Part shown: positions 63,746 to 64,000 of the stretch, in pieces | How the letters are laid out: every line of letters begins with the position of its first letter | Numbering within the stretch: position 1 is the first letter of the stretch | Assembly: GCA_007844125.1 (NCBI GenBank) | Contig: CM017567.1 | Coordinates: 10,142,957 to 10,206,956, forward strand | From: Sinonovacula constricta | Lineage: Eukaryota; Mollusca; Bivalvia; Cardiida; Solecurtidae | DNA length: 64,000 nucleotides | Direction of reading: 5' to 3' | Position numbers and translations under genes: made by a program | The notes under the pieces: model-generated | Databases searched by the model: none | The model's input: the letters and a program-made list of their open reading frames with translations, nothing else | Told to the model about the DNA's origin: nothing

Positions 63746-64000
63746 TCGCCACTTTCCTAAGTTTTATTTAACAATGATATAGAAAATTTGAAAAAAAAAA
63801 TCTATCAGAAAAAATGAAACATGTATTACAAAAACATGATTAAAATTGTTTAGTAATAGTAATAAAATCAATAAAAGTACGAATTTGTAGTCTGCAAAAA
63901 ACAAAAACAACACTCGAAATGTCAGTTCATGCGAGTCCCCGTTGTTTTGATGTTATTTAGTGTGAGTTTAAAGAATGTGATGAAGAATCGTGTAAAAGCC
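63746..64000. other. Right edge, ZMYND11 intron, no feature seen
   Basis: AT-rich, A-runs. Upstream ZMYND11 exons are expected beyond the window. Confidence 0.4.

Overview
The window is animal nuclear DNA: AT-rich, with intron-split genes, GT-AG junctions and many interspersed repeats. The repeats point to a mollusc, most likely a bivalve. The main clues are an element bounded by AGCTCACCTGAGCAC and GGGCCATCATGGCCC with a 145-bp tandem core, tRNA-headed SINEs, and a SINE whose tail resembles GACGTTAAAC. The species cannot be fixed from sequence alone.

Three conserved genes were rebuilt exon by exon; reading frame and phase close across every junction given. (1) NFX1, + strand, 211-13886: 17 exons, N-terminus off the left edge, with the NF-X1 cysteine-rich finger block, an R3H domain and a conserved acidic/aromatic C-terminal tail. 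(2) EFTUD2 (Snu114, the U5 snRNP GTPase), - strand, 42888-22045: complete, 25 coding exons, 976 codons. (3) ZMYND11 (BS69), - strand, 61793-53100: C-terminal 485 codons in 9 exons (end of bromodomain, zinc finger, PWWP, acidic/basic linker, coiled coil, terminal MYND finger), N-terminus off the right edge. NFX1 and EFTUD2 converge across about 8 kb; EFTUD2 and ZMYND11 lie in tandem.

The rest is intron and intergenic DNA full of accessory sequence: four terminal-inverted-repeat elements (1040-1983, 4422-5225, 26748-27943, 37312-38143), a fifth with a tRNA-like insert (23843-24980), a hairpin-ended element with eleven near-identical 145-bp units (18072-20090), a retroelement relic (46690-47763), at least three SINE families, and minisatellites of 43, 31, 56 and 58 bp. 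Two of the three genes show repeats very close to splice sites: the 43-bp array runs into an NFX1 acceptor, and a TA-flanked element ends 35 bp past an EFTUD2 donor.

The three genes are general eukaryotic functions (RNA-polymerase II regulation, splicing, H3K36me3 reading); nothing in the sequence ties them into one pathway. I found no CRISPR, operon or clearly new protein system. The more unusual material is the architecture of the repeats.
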